From Betaproteobacteria bacterium (GTDB lineage: Bacteria > Pseudomonadota > Gammaproteobacteria > Burkholderiales > SG8-39): a DNA stretch of 13,249 nucleotides. The stretch covers positions 1 to 13,249 of the forward strand of contig JAOUFA010000060.1 of the NCBI GenBank assembly GCA_029858545.1, written 5' to 3'. The translations under genes and the position numbers were made by a program. The notes beneath the pieces are model-generated. The model had not been told where the DNA came from and made no database searches. It saw only the letters and a program-made list of their open reading frames with translations. Below, one piece after another: positions 6,374 through 13,249 of this stretch (positions are counted from its first letter, which is position 1; every line of letters begins with the position of its first letter).

Positions 6374-8245
6374 ATGAACGTTCTCTACGAAGAGGATGGC
6401 GAGTTCAAGGTGGGTGCGGTGCTCGCCGAAGCGCCTGCCTCGCTGCAGATCGAAAGCCCGCACGGCAGGCGCGCCAAGATCAAGTCGGCCAATGTGCTCA
6501 TGAGCTACGAGCAACCGGCGGGCGCGCAGTTGCTTGCGCAGGCGAAGGACTACGCCGCTGCGCTGGATGTGGACTTTCTCTGGCAGTGCAGCGGCGGGGC
6601 GGAATTCGGCTTCCGCGATCTGGCGCGCGACTACGTTGGCCGCGAACCCGCGCCGTTCGAGGCGGCCGGCGTGCTCCTCAAGCTGCACGCGGCGCCGATC
6701 TATTTTCACCGCCGCGGCCGCGGACGCTACCAGGCGGCACCCGAGGAAATTCTCAAGCTGGCACTCGCGGCACAGGAAAAGAAGCGCCTGCTGCTCGAGC
6801 GCAGCTCCGACTGGACGGCGCGTCTTGTGCGATTCGAATGTCCCGACGAAATCGCGCGACTGCGCGATGAACTGCTGTACGCGCCGGATCGAAACAAACC
6901 CGAGACCAAGGCCTTCGAGCAGGCGTGCAAGGAGACGGGGCTCACGCCGGCGCGACTGTTCGAGCGCTGCAACCGGTTGACCGATAGTCACGCCTACCAT
7001 CTGGGCCGCTTCCTGCACGAGTTCTATCCGCGCGGCACCGGCTTCGCGCCGCACGAACCGCCCGCCGAGCCGGTCGAGCTGCCGCGCGCCGAGGCCGAGG
7101 CGTTCAGCCTGGACGATCTCGGCACCACCGAGATCGACGACGCGTTCTCGCTGCGCCGCAGCTCCGACGAGGAGTGGCGCGTCGGCATCCACATCGCCGC
7201 GCCGGCGCTCGGCATCGCGCCCGGCTCGCCGCTCGATGCAATCGCGCGCGGGCGCCTATCCACCGCCTACATGCCGGGACGCAAGTTCACGATGCTGCCC
7301 GACGATGCGGTGGAGCGTTTCTCGCTCGATCACGGCAGCGAGCAGCTGGTGGTATCGCTGTATGTCGACGTATCGGCACGCGACTTCTCGGTTCGCGGGC
7401 GCCACTCGCGCCTGGAGCGCGTGCGCATCGCCGCCAACCTGCGTCACGCGGACTACGATATCCTGAACCAGGGCTTCGAAGCGGACGTTCGTACGGGACT
7501 CGCCTACGAGGAGGAATTGCGCACGCTGTGGAAGTTCGCCCTCGCGCTCGAGGCGAAACGCGGCAAGCCGAGCGTGAATACCTCGAATCTCGACTACAAC
7601 TTCCGCATCGAAGACGAACGCGTCGAGATCGTTCCGCGCCGGCGCGGCGCGCCGCTCGACAAGCTGGTGTCGGAGCTGATGATTCTCGCCAACACGAGCT
7701 GGGGCGAACTGCTTGCCGAGCGCGACATTGCCGCCCTGTATCGCGTGCAGAGCTACGGCAAGGTGAGAATGAGCGTGCATCCCGAGCCGCACGAGGGCCT
7801 CGGCGTGTCGTGCTACGCCTGGATGACCTCGCCGCTGCGGCGCTATGTCGACCTGGTCAACCAGTGGCAGCTCGTGGCGGCCCTGTCGGGGGCGCGCGCG
7901 CCCTTCGCGCGCAATTCGGATGCGCTGCTCTCCACGCTGCGCGCCTTCGAAATCACCTATGCCCGGTACGACGAGCACCAGCGGGCGATGGAATCCTACT
8001 GGTGCCTGCGTTGGCTGCTGCAGGAAGCGCTGCGGGAGATCGATGCGGTGCTGTTGCGCGAAAACCTGGTACGGCTCGCGGGGTTGCCGCTGGTCGTGCG
8101 GGTCCCCTCGCTGCCGCAGGCCGAACCCGGCACGCGCGTGCGTCTGCGCGTGGATGCGGTCGATCTTCTCGAACGCAGCGTCTCCTGCACCTATCTTGCG
8201 CCGGTCGTGACATCGTCGGAAGAAGAAGCTGCGCCGCGGGGCTAG
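6374..8245 (+). CDS. Ribonuclease II-family (RNB domain) 3'-5' exoribonuclease
   Basis: The 623-residue protein fits the RNase II/RNase R superfamily, single-strand 3'-5' exoribonucleases in RNA decay and processing. N-terminal region (about 1-235): a small beta-rich start, then helical segments, lacking an obvious pair of cold-shock domains, as in the shorter RNB proteins. RNB domain (about 240-540): the metal-site motif FSLDDLGTTEIDDAF with Asp247, Glu253, Asp255 and Asp256; the AYMPGRKFTMLPDD region; LVSELMILAN; and SPLRRYVDLVNQW (486-498), which contains the conserved Arg contacting RNA. A short C-terminal beta region resembles a reduced S1 domain. Glu253 occupies the place of an Asp in E. 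coli RNase II. The ATG is 15 bases after yqiA; GAGG overlaps the yqiA stop. It lies next to tonB, aroE and mtgA. Confidence 0.93.
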   Translation: MNVLYEEDGEFKVGAVLAEAPASLQIESPHGRRAKIKSANVLMSYEQPAGAQLLAQAKDYAAALDVDFLWQCSGGAEFGFRDLARDYVGREPAPFEAAGVLLKLHAAPIYFHRRGRGRYQAAPEEILKLALAAQEKKRLLLERSSDWTARLVRFECPDEIARLRDELLYAPDRNKPETKAFEQACKETGLTPARLFERCNRLTDSHAYHLGRFLHEFYPRGTGFAPHEPPAEPVELPRAEAEAFSLDDLGTTEIDDAFSLRRSSDEEWRVGIHIAAPALGIAPGSPLDAIARGRLSTAYMPGRKFTMLPDDAVERFSLDHGSEQLVVSLYVDVSARDFSVRGRHSRLERVRIAANLRHADYDILNQGFEADVRTGLAYEEELRTLWKFALALEAKRGKPSVNTSNLDYNFRIEDERVEIVPRRRGAPLDKLVSELMILANTSWGELLAERDIAALYRVQSYGKVRMSVHPEPHEGLGVSCYAWMTSPLRRYVDLVNQWQLVAALSGARAPFARNSDALLSTLRAFEITYARYDEHQRAMESYWCLRWLLQEALREIDAVLLRENLVRLAGLPLVVRVPSLPQAEPGTRVRLRVDAVDLLERSVSCTYLAPVVTSSEEEAAPRG

Positions 8246-8274
8246 AATTGCCGTCCCGACCCATGACGCATATC

Positions 8275-8278
8275 GAGG
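8275..8278 (+). promoter_or_regulatory. Ribosome binding site supporting a TTG start of tonB
   Basis: GAGG lies seven bases before TTG at 8286. The spacing is ideal and no in-frame ATG or GTG lies between this TTG and the preceding gene. This is the main support for the non-standard start codon. Confidence 0.5.
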
Positions 8279-8285
8279 CGCTCAT

Positions 8286-9206
8286 TTGCACGGCGAGATA
8301 GCGACTTACGCCTACGGCCCGCGGCGGCAGGCATCCGGGGAGAGGATCGAGCGCAGGCCCCGGCTATTGATCGGGTCGTTCTTCGCCTCGCTCGTCGTCC
8401 ACGCGATCCTGCTGTCGGTGCATTTCAGCATCCCGGACCGGCTGCGCTTCGATCGACCCAATTCGACCCTCGAGGTGGCGCTCGTCAATGCCCGGACGCG
8501 CGAGCGGCCGGTGAATGCCGAGTTGCTCGCGCAGGCCAATCTCGATCGCGGCGGGGACACGGACGAGGCGCGTCGCGCGATGACCCCCCTTCCGGTGACG
8601 CCGCCGAAAGTCCGCGGCAAGGATCTGATCGAAGCCCGGCGCCGCGTCGACCACCTGGAAAAGCAGCAGGACCGGCTGTTGACCGCCACGAACCAGGCAA
8701 GGAGCGTGCAGGTCTCGCCCGACACCCGGCCCGATGCTCCCGCCGCGCAACGCGCACCGCAGCAGACCGGGCGCGAGTTGTCCGACCTGTCGCTGGCGGC
8801 GATGCGCCTGGAAGCGGAGATCAATCGACGCTACCAGGAGTACCAGAAGCGGCCGCGCAAGAAATTCATCGGCGCGCGCGCCGCGGAATACCGCTTCGCG
8901 CAATACGAGGAGGACTGGCGCATGAAGATCGAGCGCGTCGGTACGATCAACTATCCCGCCCAGGCACGCGGCAAGCTCTACGGCAATCTTCGCCTCACGG
9001 TGACGATCAGGCCCGACGGCCGCGTCGACTCGATGGAGCTCGACCGCTCTTCGGGCCTCAAGCTGCTGGACGCGGCGGCATTCAGGATCGTGCGCATGGC
9101 TGCGCCCTTCGCGCCGTTTCCCTCCGATATCCGGCGCGATACCGATCTCATCGTGATCACCCGAACCTGGTTCTTCGGCCAGGGCGACACGCTCTGGACG
9201 GAATGA
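8286..9206 (+). CDS. tonB: TonB family protein (energy-transducing periplasmic protein)
   Basis: TonB proteins, anchored in the inner membrane, transmit proton-motive energy from ExbB/ExbD to outer-membrane receptors. The 306-residue protein has a 26-residue basic cytoplasmic N-terminus, one membrane helix (about 27-49), a polar proline-containing spacer with a helical charged section (about 110-215), and a C-terminal TonB domain (about 220-296). The helix carries SLVVH (Ser35-His39), the SxxxH signature of TonB anchors that couple to ExbBD. The C-terminal domain shows NYPAQARGKLYGNLRLTVTI then PDGRVDSMEL. The start is TTG, supported by GAGG seven bases upstream. No exbB or exbD is in the window. 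It overlaps aroE by four bases (ATGA), so translation is likely coupled. Confidence 0.9.
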   Translation: MHGEIATYAYGPRRQASGERIERRPRLLIGSFFASLVVHAILLSVHFSIPDRLRFDRPNSTLEVALVNARTRERPVNAELLAQANLDRGGDTDEARRAMTPLPVTPPKVRGKDLIEARRRVDHLEKQQDRLLTATNQARSVQVSPDTRPDAPAAQRAPQQTGRELSDLSLAAMRLEAEINRRYQEYQKRPRKKFIGARAAEYRFAQYEEDWRMKIERVGTINYPAQARGKLYGNLRLTVTIRPDGRVDSMELDRSSGLKLLDAAAFRIVRMAAPFAPFPSDIRRDTDLIVITRTWFFGQGDTLWTE

Positions 9207-10021
9207 TGGATCGCTACGCGGTCATCGGCAATCCCGTCGCGCACTCGAAATCGCCGTGGATCCACGCCGAATTCGCGCGTGCCACCGGACAGCGCATGAG
9301 TTACCTCCGCATCGAGGCGCCGCTCAAGGGCTTCGCCCGCACGGTCGATGCGTTTCGCGCCTCGGGCGGGCGGGGTGCCAACGTCACGCTGCCGTTCAAG
9401 CGCGAGGCCTTCGCGTACTGCGCGTCGACCAGCGTGCGCGCGGGCGCCGCGCGCGCGGTCAACACGCTGCGCCTCGATCGCGATTCGCCGTGGGGCGACA
9501 ACACCGATGGCGCCGGCCTGCTGCGCGACCTCGAGGCGAACCTCGGCGTCGCGCCGCGCGGCCGGCGCGTACTGTTGATGGGCGCGGGCGGGGCCGCGCA
9601 AGGCGTACTCGAGCCGCTCGCGAAAGCCGGCGCGGCGGCGATCGTGGTCGTCAACCGGGATATCGCGAAGGCGCAGGCCCTGGTCGCGCGGGTCGCCGGC
9701 GATCCGGGCGTCGCGCGGCTCGGCGCCTGCGGCTATGCGGACCTTGCCGGCGAGTCCTTCGACATGGTCATCAATGCCACCTCGAGCGGTCTGTCCGACG
9801 AACTGCCGCCGTTGCCCGCGGGATTGTTCGCGCCGCAGGCGCTCGCCTACGACATGATGTACGGGCGCGATACGCCGTTTCTCGCGTTCGCGCGCGATGC
9901 GGGCGTACGCACCGCGGACGGCAGCGGCATGCTGGTCGAGCAGGCCGCCGAGTCGTTCTTCCTGTGGCGCGGAGTCCGGCCCGCGACCCGCGCGGTGCTC
10001 GCCGCGCTGCGAGTCGGTTGA
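9203..10021 (+). CDS. aroE: Shikimate dehydrogenase (NADP+)
   Basis: AroE reduces 3-dehydroshikimate to shikimate with NADPH, the step directly after AroQ in the shikimate pathway. The 272 residues match the family. Seen: the N-terminal YAVIGNPVAHSKSPWIH substrate-binding motif; ANVTLPFK with catalytic Lys66; Asn87 (AVNTL); Asp102 in DNTDGAGL, the catalytic partner; the nucleotide-binding loop LLMGAGGAAQGV (124-135); NRDIAKA (151-157; the family often has NRT here); INATSSGL; YDMMYG; and DGSGMLVEQAAESFFLW. Two consecutive ATGs (9203 and 9206) are possible starts; the first overlaps the tonB stop as ATGA. mtgA follows 17 bases later. Confidence 0.97.
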   Translation: MMDRYAVIGNPVAHSKSPWIHAEFARATGQRMSYLRIEAPLKGFARTVDAFRASGGRGANVTLPFKREAFAYCASTSVRAGAARAVNTLRLDRDSPWGDNTDGAGLLRDLEANLGVAPRGRRVLLMGAGGAAQGVLEPLAKAGAAAIVVVNRDIAKAQALVARVAGDPGVARLGACGYADLAGESFDMVINATSSGLSDELPPLPAGLFAPQALAYDMMYGRDTPFLAFARDAGVRTADGSGMLVEQAAESFFLWRGVRPATRAVLAALRVG

Positions 10022-10038
10022 TCTTCGCGGCCTTTCAC

Positions 10039-10746
10039 ATGCGAGGCGCGCGGCGACTGGCCGTAAAACTGGCGTTGATCGCACTCGGTGCGCTGCTCAT
10101 CAGCGCGCTGATCGTGCAGATGTGGTTTCTGTCGCAGGTGTTGTGGTGGTCGTCGCATAATCCGGAGTCGACCGCGTTCATGCGCAGCCGGCTGGAGCGG
10201 CTGCGCCTCCACAAGCCCGGCGCGCGGCTCGAACACCGCTGGGTCCCGTACCACCGGATTTCGGTTCACCTCAAGCGCGCGGTGATCGCCGCCGAGGATG
10301 CGCATTTCCTGGAACACGAAGGCTTCGACTGGGACGCGATCCAGAAAGCCATCGAGATCAACGAGAGCAAGGGCCGCGTCGTGGCGGGCGCCTCGACGAT
10401 CAGCCAGCAACTGGCGAAAAACCTCTTCCTGTCGGGCAGGCGTTCCTGGCTACGAAAAGCGCAGGAGGCGGTGATCACCGGCATGATCGAAGCCAGCATG
10501 TCCAAGCGCCGCATTCTGGAGCTGTACCTGAATGTCGCCGAGTGGGGCGAGACGGCCTTCGGTGCCGAGGCCGCCGCGCGCCTGCATTTCGGCAGCAGTG
10601 CCGCGGCGCTCGACGCCGAGCAGGCGCTGTGGCTCGCCGCGATCCTGCCCAGCCCGCGTCGCCTGCAGCACGGCGGCACCACGCGCCACCTCGCGGCGCG
10701 CATCGAAGTGATACGTATCGGCATGCCGCACGCGCAGGTTCCCTGA
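10039..10746 (+). CDS. mtgA: Monofunctional biosynthetic peptidoglycan transglycosylase
   Basis: MtgA polymerises lipid II into glycan strands at the periplasmic face of the inner membrane. The protein is 235 residues (E. coli MtgA about 242): a basic N-terminus, one membrane anchor (about 8-37), then a glycosyltransferase family 51 domain. Seen: AVIAAEDAHFLEHEGFDW with catalytic Glu86 and the ED..F..H.G.D pattern; GASTISQQLAKNLFLS (117-132); RKAQEAVITGMIEASMSKRRILELYLN, split across 139-165; and AEWGETAFGAEAAA. There is no transpeptidase domain, separating it from class A PBPs. The start at 10039 gives the short basic N-terminus before the anchor; the frame is open far upstream, but that part is aroE read out of frame. 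It is last in its block and converges on dctM. Confidence 0.96.
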   Translation: MRGARRLAVKLALIALGALLISALIVQMWFLSQVLWWSSHNPESTAFMRSRLERLRLHKPGARLEHRWVPYHRISVHLKRAVIAAEDAHFLEHEGFDWDAIQKAIEINESKGRVVAGASTISQQLAKNLFLSGRRSWLRKAQEAVITGMIEASMSKRRILELYLNVAEWGETAFGAEAAARLHFGSSAAALDAEQALWLAAILPSPRRLQHGGTTRHLAARIEVIRIGMPHAQVP

Positions 10747-10747
10747 C

Positions 10748-10770
10748 CTCTCCGGCACCCAGACCGGGAG
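10748..10770. terminator. Candidate hairpin between convergent mtgA and dctM
   Basis: The 26 bases between the two stop codons contain CTC-T-CCGG, an eight-base loop, then CCGG-GAG, a seven-pair stem with one bulged T. A single hairpin between convergent genes could serve both directions, but no T-tract flanks it on either strand. Support is weak. Confidence 0.25.
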
Positions 10771-10772
10771 TC

Positions 10773-12089
10773 TCAGTGCGCCGCGCCCATCAGCCGGTCG
10801 GGCAGCCAGGTCGCGATCTCCGGGAACACCGACAGGATCACGATCGCCAGCATCATGCACAGCACGTAGGGGATCGTACCCCGGATCACCTTCATCAGCG
10901 GCACATCGGGCGCGATCGAATTCACGATGTAGATGTTGAGACCGACCGGGGGATGGATCAGGCCGATTTCCATATTGATGGTAAGTATCACACCGAACCA
11001 GACGGGGTCGAACCCCGCGGTCTTGATGATCGGCAGCAGGATCGGACTCGTCATCAGGATGATCGCCGCAGGCGGAATGAAGAAGCCGCATACCAGCAGA
11101 AACACGTTGATCAGCGCCATCAGCACCCAGCGATTGACGTGCAGGTCGGCGATCGCCTGCGCGAGGGTCTGCGTCAGGTAGAGCGAAGTGAGCATGTAAC
11201 CGAACAGCACCGCCGCGGCGATGATGGTCAGGATCATGATCGATTCGCGCATCGTGTCGCGCAGGATCGACCACCAATCGCGCAGCCGCCACATGCGGTA
11301 GATGACGGCCGCGAAGACCACGCACAGCGCCGCGCCCACGCCCGCGGCCTCCGACGGCGTCGCCACGCCGCCGTAGAGCACATACATGACGCCGACGATG
11401 ATCGCGATGAACGGCGCGATCTTGGGGAGCGACTGGAATTTCTCCTTCCAGCTATAGCGGAAATCCACCGCGTGCGAGCGGAAACCCCTGCGCGCGATCG
11501 CGATCATCGTCCACAGCATGAATAGCCCGGTGAGCAGCACCCCGGGAATCACCCCGGCGAGGAACAGCCGCCCGATCGAGGTTTCGGTGGCGATGCCATA
11601 GAGAATGAAGGTGATCGACGGCGGAATGAGAATGCCGAGCGTGCCGCCGGCGCAGATCGATCCGGTGGCGATCTCGTCGGGGTAGCCGCGCTTGCGCATC
11701 TCCGGGATCCCCATCTTGCCGATCGCGGCGCAGCACGCGGGCGAGGAGCCGGTGAGCGCGGCGAAAATCGCGCAGGCGCCGAGGTTCGAAAGCACCAGTC
11801 CGGCGGGCAGCCGGTACAGCCAGCGGTCGAGCGCCTCATAGAGATCCTTGCCGGCGGGAGACGAGCCGATCGCCGCGCCCATCATGACGAACATCGGGAT
11901 CGAGACCAGCGTGAAGTCGTTGAGCCCGGCGTAGAGCATCTCGGCGACCACCTGCAGCGAATCGAACCCCTGGAAGATCACCAGGAACACGATCGACAGC
12001 GCGCCCAGCGCGAACGCAACCGGTGCCCCGGAAAGCAGCAGCACGAGGGTCACCGCGAGCACGATCAGTCCCTGGGTGAGCGGACTCAC
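10773..12089 (-). CDS. dctM: TRAP transporter large permease subunit (DctM family)
   Basis: DctM is the large membrane subunit of tripartite ATP-independent periplasmic transporters, which import organic acids and related solutes using an ion gradient. The 438 residues (family about 425-440) are hydrophobic throughout, with about 11-12 predicted helices. Seen: SGAPVAFALG (20-29); SIPMFVMMG; the helix-hairpin signature GGTLGILIPPSITFILYG (148-165) followed by ETSIGRLFLAGVIPG; GGVATPSEAAGVGA, the DctM 'TPTEA'-like motif; and PPVGLNIYIVN near the C-terminus. The start is GTG and overlaps the dctQ stop by four bases (GTGA), so the subunits are likely made in a coupled way. It converges on mtgA with a 26-base gap. 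Confidence 0.96.
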   Translation of the reverse strand: MSPLTQGLIVLAVTLVLLLSGAPVAFALGALSIVFLVIFQGFDSLQVVAEMLYAGLNDFTLVSIPMFVMMGAAIGSSPAGKDLYEALDRWLYRLPAGLVLSNLGACAIFAALTGSSPACCAAIGKMGIPEMRKRGYPDEIATGSICAGGTLGILIPPSITFILYGIATETSIGRLFLAGVIPGVLLTGLFMLWTMIAIARRGFRSHAVDFRYSWKEKFQSLPKIAPFIAIIVGVMYVLYGGVATPSEAAGVGAALCVVFAAVIYRMWRLRDWWSILRDTMRESIMILTIIAAAVLFGYMLTSLYLTQTLAQAIADLHVNRWVLMALINVFLLVCGFFIPPAAIILMTSPILLPIIKTAGFDPVWFGVILTINMEIGLIHPPVGLNIYIVNSIAPDVPLMKVIRGTIPYVLCMMLAIVILSVFPEIATWLPDRLMGAAH

Positions 12090-12646
12090 GAGCGCGGCTC
12101 CTCGCCGATGCCGAACGGTTTATCGCGTCCGCTGACAAGACCGATCAGTTCGACGACGTACTGGAGCGTCAGCAGGCCGAGGCCGATCGGCATCGCACTG
12201 TAGGGGATCCACAGCCGCGCGCGCCACATCGTGTCCGACACCCAGCGGTTCTCCCAGGCCTCGAACCAGAAGCGCGCGGCGAGCACGGTCACGACGAGCG
12301 CAAAACCGAATCCGAGCAGCGCGCTGAACAGGGCCAGCCGGTAGCGGCCGCGCGCCCCGAGGTAATGCGGCAGCACGTTGACATTCACGTGGCCGCGCAA
12401 CATCAGCACGTACGAGCTGCCGACGAACGTCGCGGCGATCAGGCTGTAGGTGACGAAATCGGTCTGCCAGATGGTGTGTTCGTTGAGCACGTAACGAACG
12501 AACACCATGTGGCATACCACCAGCACGCCGAGCCCGATGAGCGCCGCAGCGAACACGCCGAAGCAGGTCGAGATCCAGCGTACCGCGCGGATGAAACGAT
12601 CCACCGCGCGCGTCGCCGCCGACGCCCCGCCATGACGCCTGGCCAC
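12086..12646 (-). CDS. dctQ: TRAP transporter small permease subunit (DctQ family)
   Basis: DctQ is the small four-helix membrane subunit that pairs with DctM. The 186-residue protein has hydrophobic segments at about 27-49, 66-84, 101-124 and 144-169. The family pattern after helix 1 is visible as RYVLNEHTIWQTDFVTY, followed by GSSYVLMLRGHVNVNVLP, where the R-G-H-V region is typical. The start is GTG, seven bases after the dctP stop; no in-frame ATG is available nearby. It overlaps dctM by four bases. Order and strand (dctP-dctQ-dctM) are the classical TRAP operon layout. Confidence 0.93.
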   Translation of the reverse strand: MARRHGGASAATRAVDRFIRAVRWISTCFGVFAAALIGLGVLVVCHMVFVRYVLNEHTIWQTDFVTYSLIAATFVGSSYVLMLRGHVNVNVLPHYLGARGRYRLALFSALLGFGFALVVTVLAARFWFEAWENRWVSDTMWRARLWIPYSAMPIGLGLLTLQYVVELIGLVSGRDKPFGIGEEPRS

Positions 12647-12653
12647 GATCGGC

Positions 12654-13249
12654 CTACTTGACGCTGAGCGCCGCGTCGATCAACTGCTTGCCGTCGGGCA
12701 CGTCCTTGGCGAAGGTGGCGTACGAACTGTGCTGCGCCACTTTCAGCCAGGCGTCGTATTCGTCCGAGGTGAGGGTTACCACCTCCACGTTGTGCGCCTT
12801 GAACGCCTTCACCATCGCGTCGTCGAGGCCCTTGGCATGTTCGGCGAAGAAGGCCTCGGACTTGCGGCCCGCGGCGCGCAACACCTCCTGCTGCTTGGCG
12901 TCGAGCCGGGCGAAACTCTTCTTCGACATCAACAACGGCTCGTACATGAACCACAGCGCATTGTCCCCCGGCGCGGTGAGGCATTTCACCTGCTCGTAGA
13001 TGCGAAACGACACGAAACTGCCCGAGCTCGTGTCGGTGCCCCCGGCGACGCCGGTCTGCAGCGCGTTATAGACCTCATTGCTCGGGATCGAGACGATCGA
13101 GGCGCCCGCCGCCTGCCACATCGCCGCGAAGGTCGGTCCCGCGGAGCGGAACTTGAGCCCTTTCACGTCCTCGGGCTTGCGAATGCAGCCCTGTTTCGAT
13201 GCCATCGCACCGGCGAGCCAGGCGTCGGCGAGCACATCACCCCCGCCTT
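12654..13249 (-). CDS. dctP: TRAP transporter solute-binding protein (DctP family), C-terminal part (cut by window edge)
   Basis: The reading frame is open to the right edge, so the signal peptide and the N-terminal lobe are missing; about 198 residues are visible. Seen: GGGDVLADAWLAGAM at the edge, then EDVKGLKFRSAGP, whose Arg matches the residue that binds the ligand carboxylate in DctP proteins. This is followed by SNEVYNALQTGVAGGTDT, the typical 'EvytALqtGvvDG' stretch, here with Gly in place of the common Asp. The C-terminal half is helical and Lys/Ala-rich, ending in SVK before a TAG stop. It is the periplasmic receptor of the dctQ/dctM transporter. The ligand cannot be read from the sequence, though a carboxylate is likely. 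Confidence 0.93.
   Translation of the reverse strand, partial: GGGDVLADAWLAGAMASKQGCIRKPEDVKGLKFRSAGPTFAAMWQAAGASIVSIPSNEVYNALQTGVAGGTDTSSGSFVSFRIYEQVKCLTAPGDNALWFMYEPLLMSKKSFARLDAKQQEVLRAAGRKSEAFFAEHAKGLDDAMVKAFKAHNVEVVTLTSDEYDAWLKVAQHSSYATFAKDVPDGKQLIDAALSVK

Noticed and set aside
5273..7192. A 639-codon open frame on the minus strand opposite the small membrane protein, yqiA and the RNB gene
   Set aside because: It runs through several genes and intergenic gaps, and its product is Arg/Ala/Gly-rich with no motif. Long antisense frames are expected in high-GC DNA with strong third-position bias, and the plus-strand genes are certain.
9256..10038. An upstream extension of the mtgA frame through aroE that would give a 496-residue protein
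   Set aside because: The added part is Arg-rich out-of-frame aroE. MtgA has a normal length and N-terminal anchor when started at 10039.
1..13249. A hidden mobile element, CRISPR array, tRNA or defence system
   Set aside because: No transposase or integrase motifs, spaced repeats, terminal inverted repeats, cloverleaf-like sequences or nuclease/toxin pairs were seen. The coding content is almost fully explained by conserved metabolic and envelope genes.

Overview
The window is a GC-rich stretch of a bacterial chromosome. It most likely comes from a betaproteobacterium, judged from high GC with strong third-position bias, and from gene neighbourhoods I associate with that class: tlpA-like/aroQ/accB/accC/prmA divergent from mpl, and yqiA/RNB nuclease/tonB/aroE/mtgA. 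The order within the class cannot be fixed from this sequence. No RNA genes, CRISPR arrays, insertion sequences or phage genes were seen. No intergenic gap exceeds about 120 bases.

Layout. (1) Positions 1-3789, minus strand, read from right to left: an uncharacterised 208-residue protein, a membrane-anchored TlpA/ResA-type thioredoxin, type II 3-dehydroquinate dehydratase (aroQ), the biotin carboxyl carrier protein (accB), biotin carboxylase (accC), and the first 40 codons of ribosomal protein L11 methyltransferase (prmA), cut by the window edge. The first two genes are 4 bases apart and accC/prmA share one base (TAATG). A GC-rich hairpin sits on the aroQ stop codon and may separate aroQ from accBC. 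(2) Positions 3908-5683, plus strand, divergent from block 1: mpl (murein tripeptide ligase for peptidoglycan recycling) and a small three-helix membrane protein of unknown function. (3) Positions 5786-10746, plus strand: yqiA esterase, RNase II-family exoribonuclease, a TonB-family protein, shikimate dehydrogenase (aroE) and monofunctional peptidoglycan glycosyltransferase (mtgA), all closely packed. (4) Positions 10773-13249, minus strand, convergent with block 3: a tripartite TRAP transporter (dctM, dctQ, and dctP cut by the right edge).

The genes serve fatty-acid synthesis (acetyl-CoA carboxylase subunits), aromatic biosynthesis (aroQ, aroE), peptidoglycan synthesis and recycling (mtgA, mpl), RNA decay, TonB-dependent energy transduction, periplasmic redox chemistry and organic-acid-type uptake. 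Most of this is conserved housekeeping content, and I see no clear new defence, mobile or biosynthetic system. The points most worth checking are the uncharacterised 208-residue protein beside mpl, with a faint nucleotidyltransferase-like motif, and a Glu in place of a usual metal-binding Asp in the RNB nuclease. Smaller points are a TTG-started tonB with an overlapping mini-ORF, the aroQ-stop hairpin, and a triplicated CGCGCG-type heptamer before yqiA.
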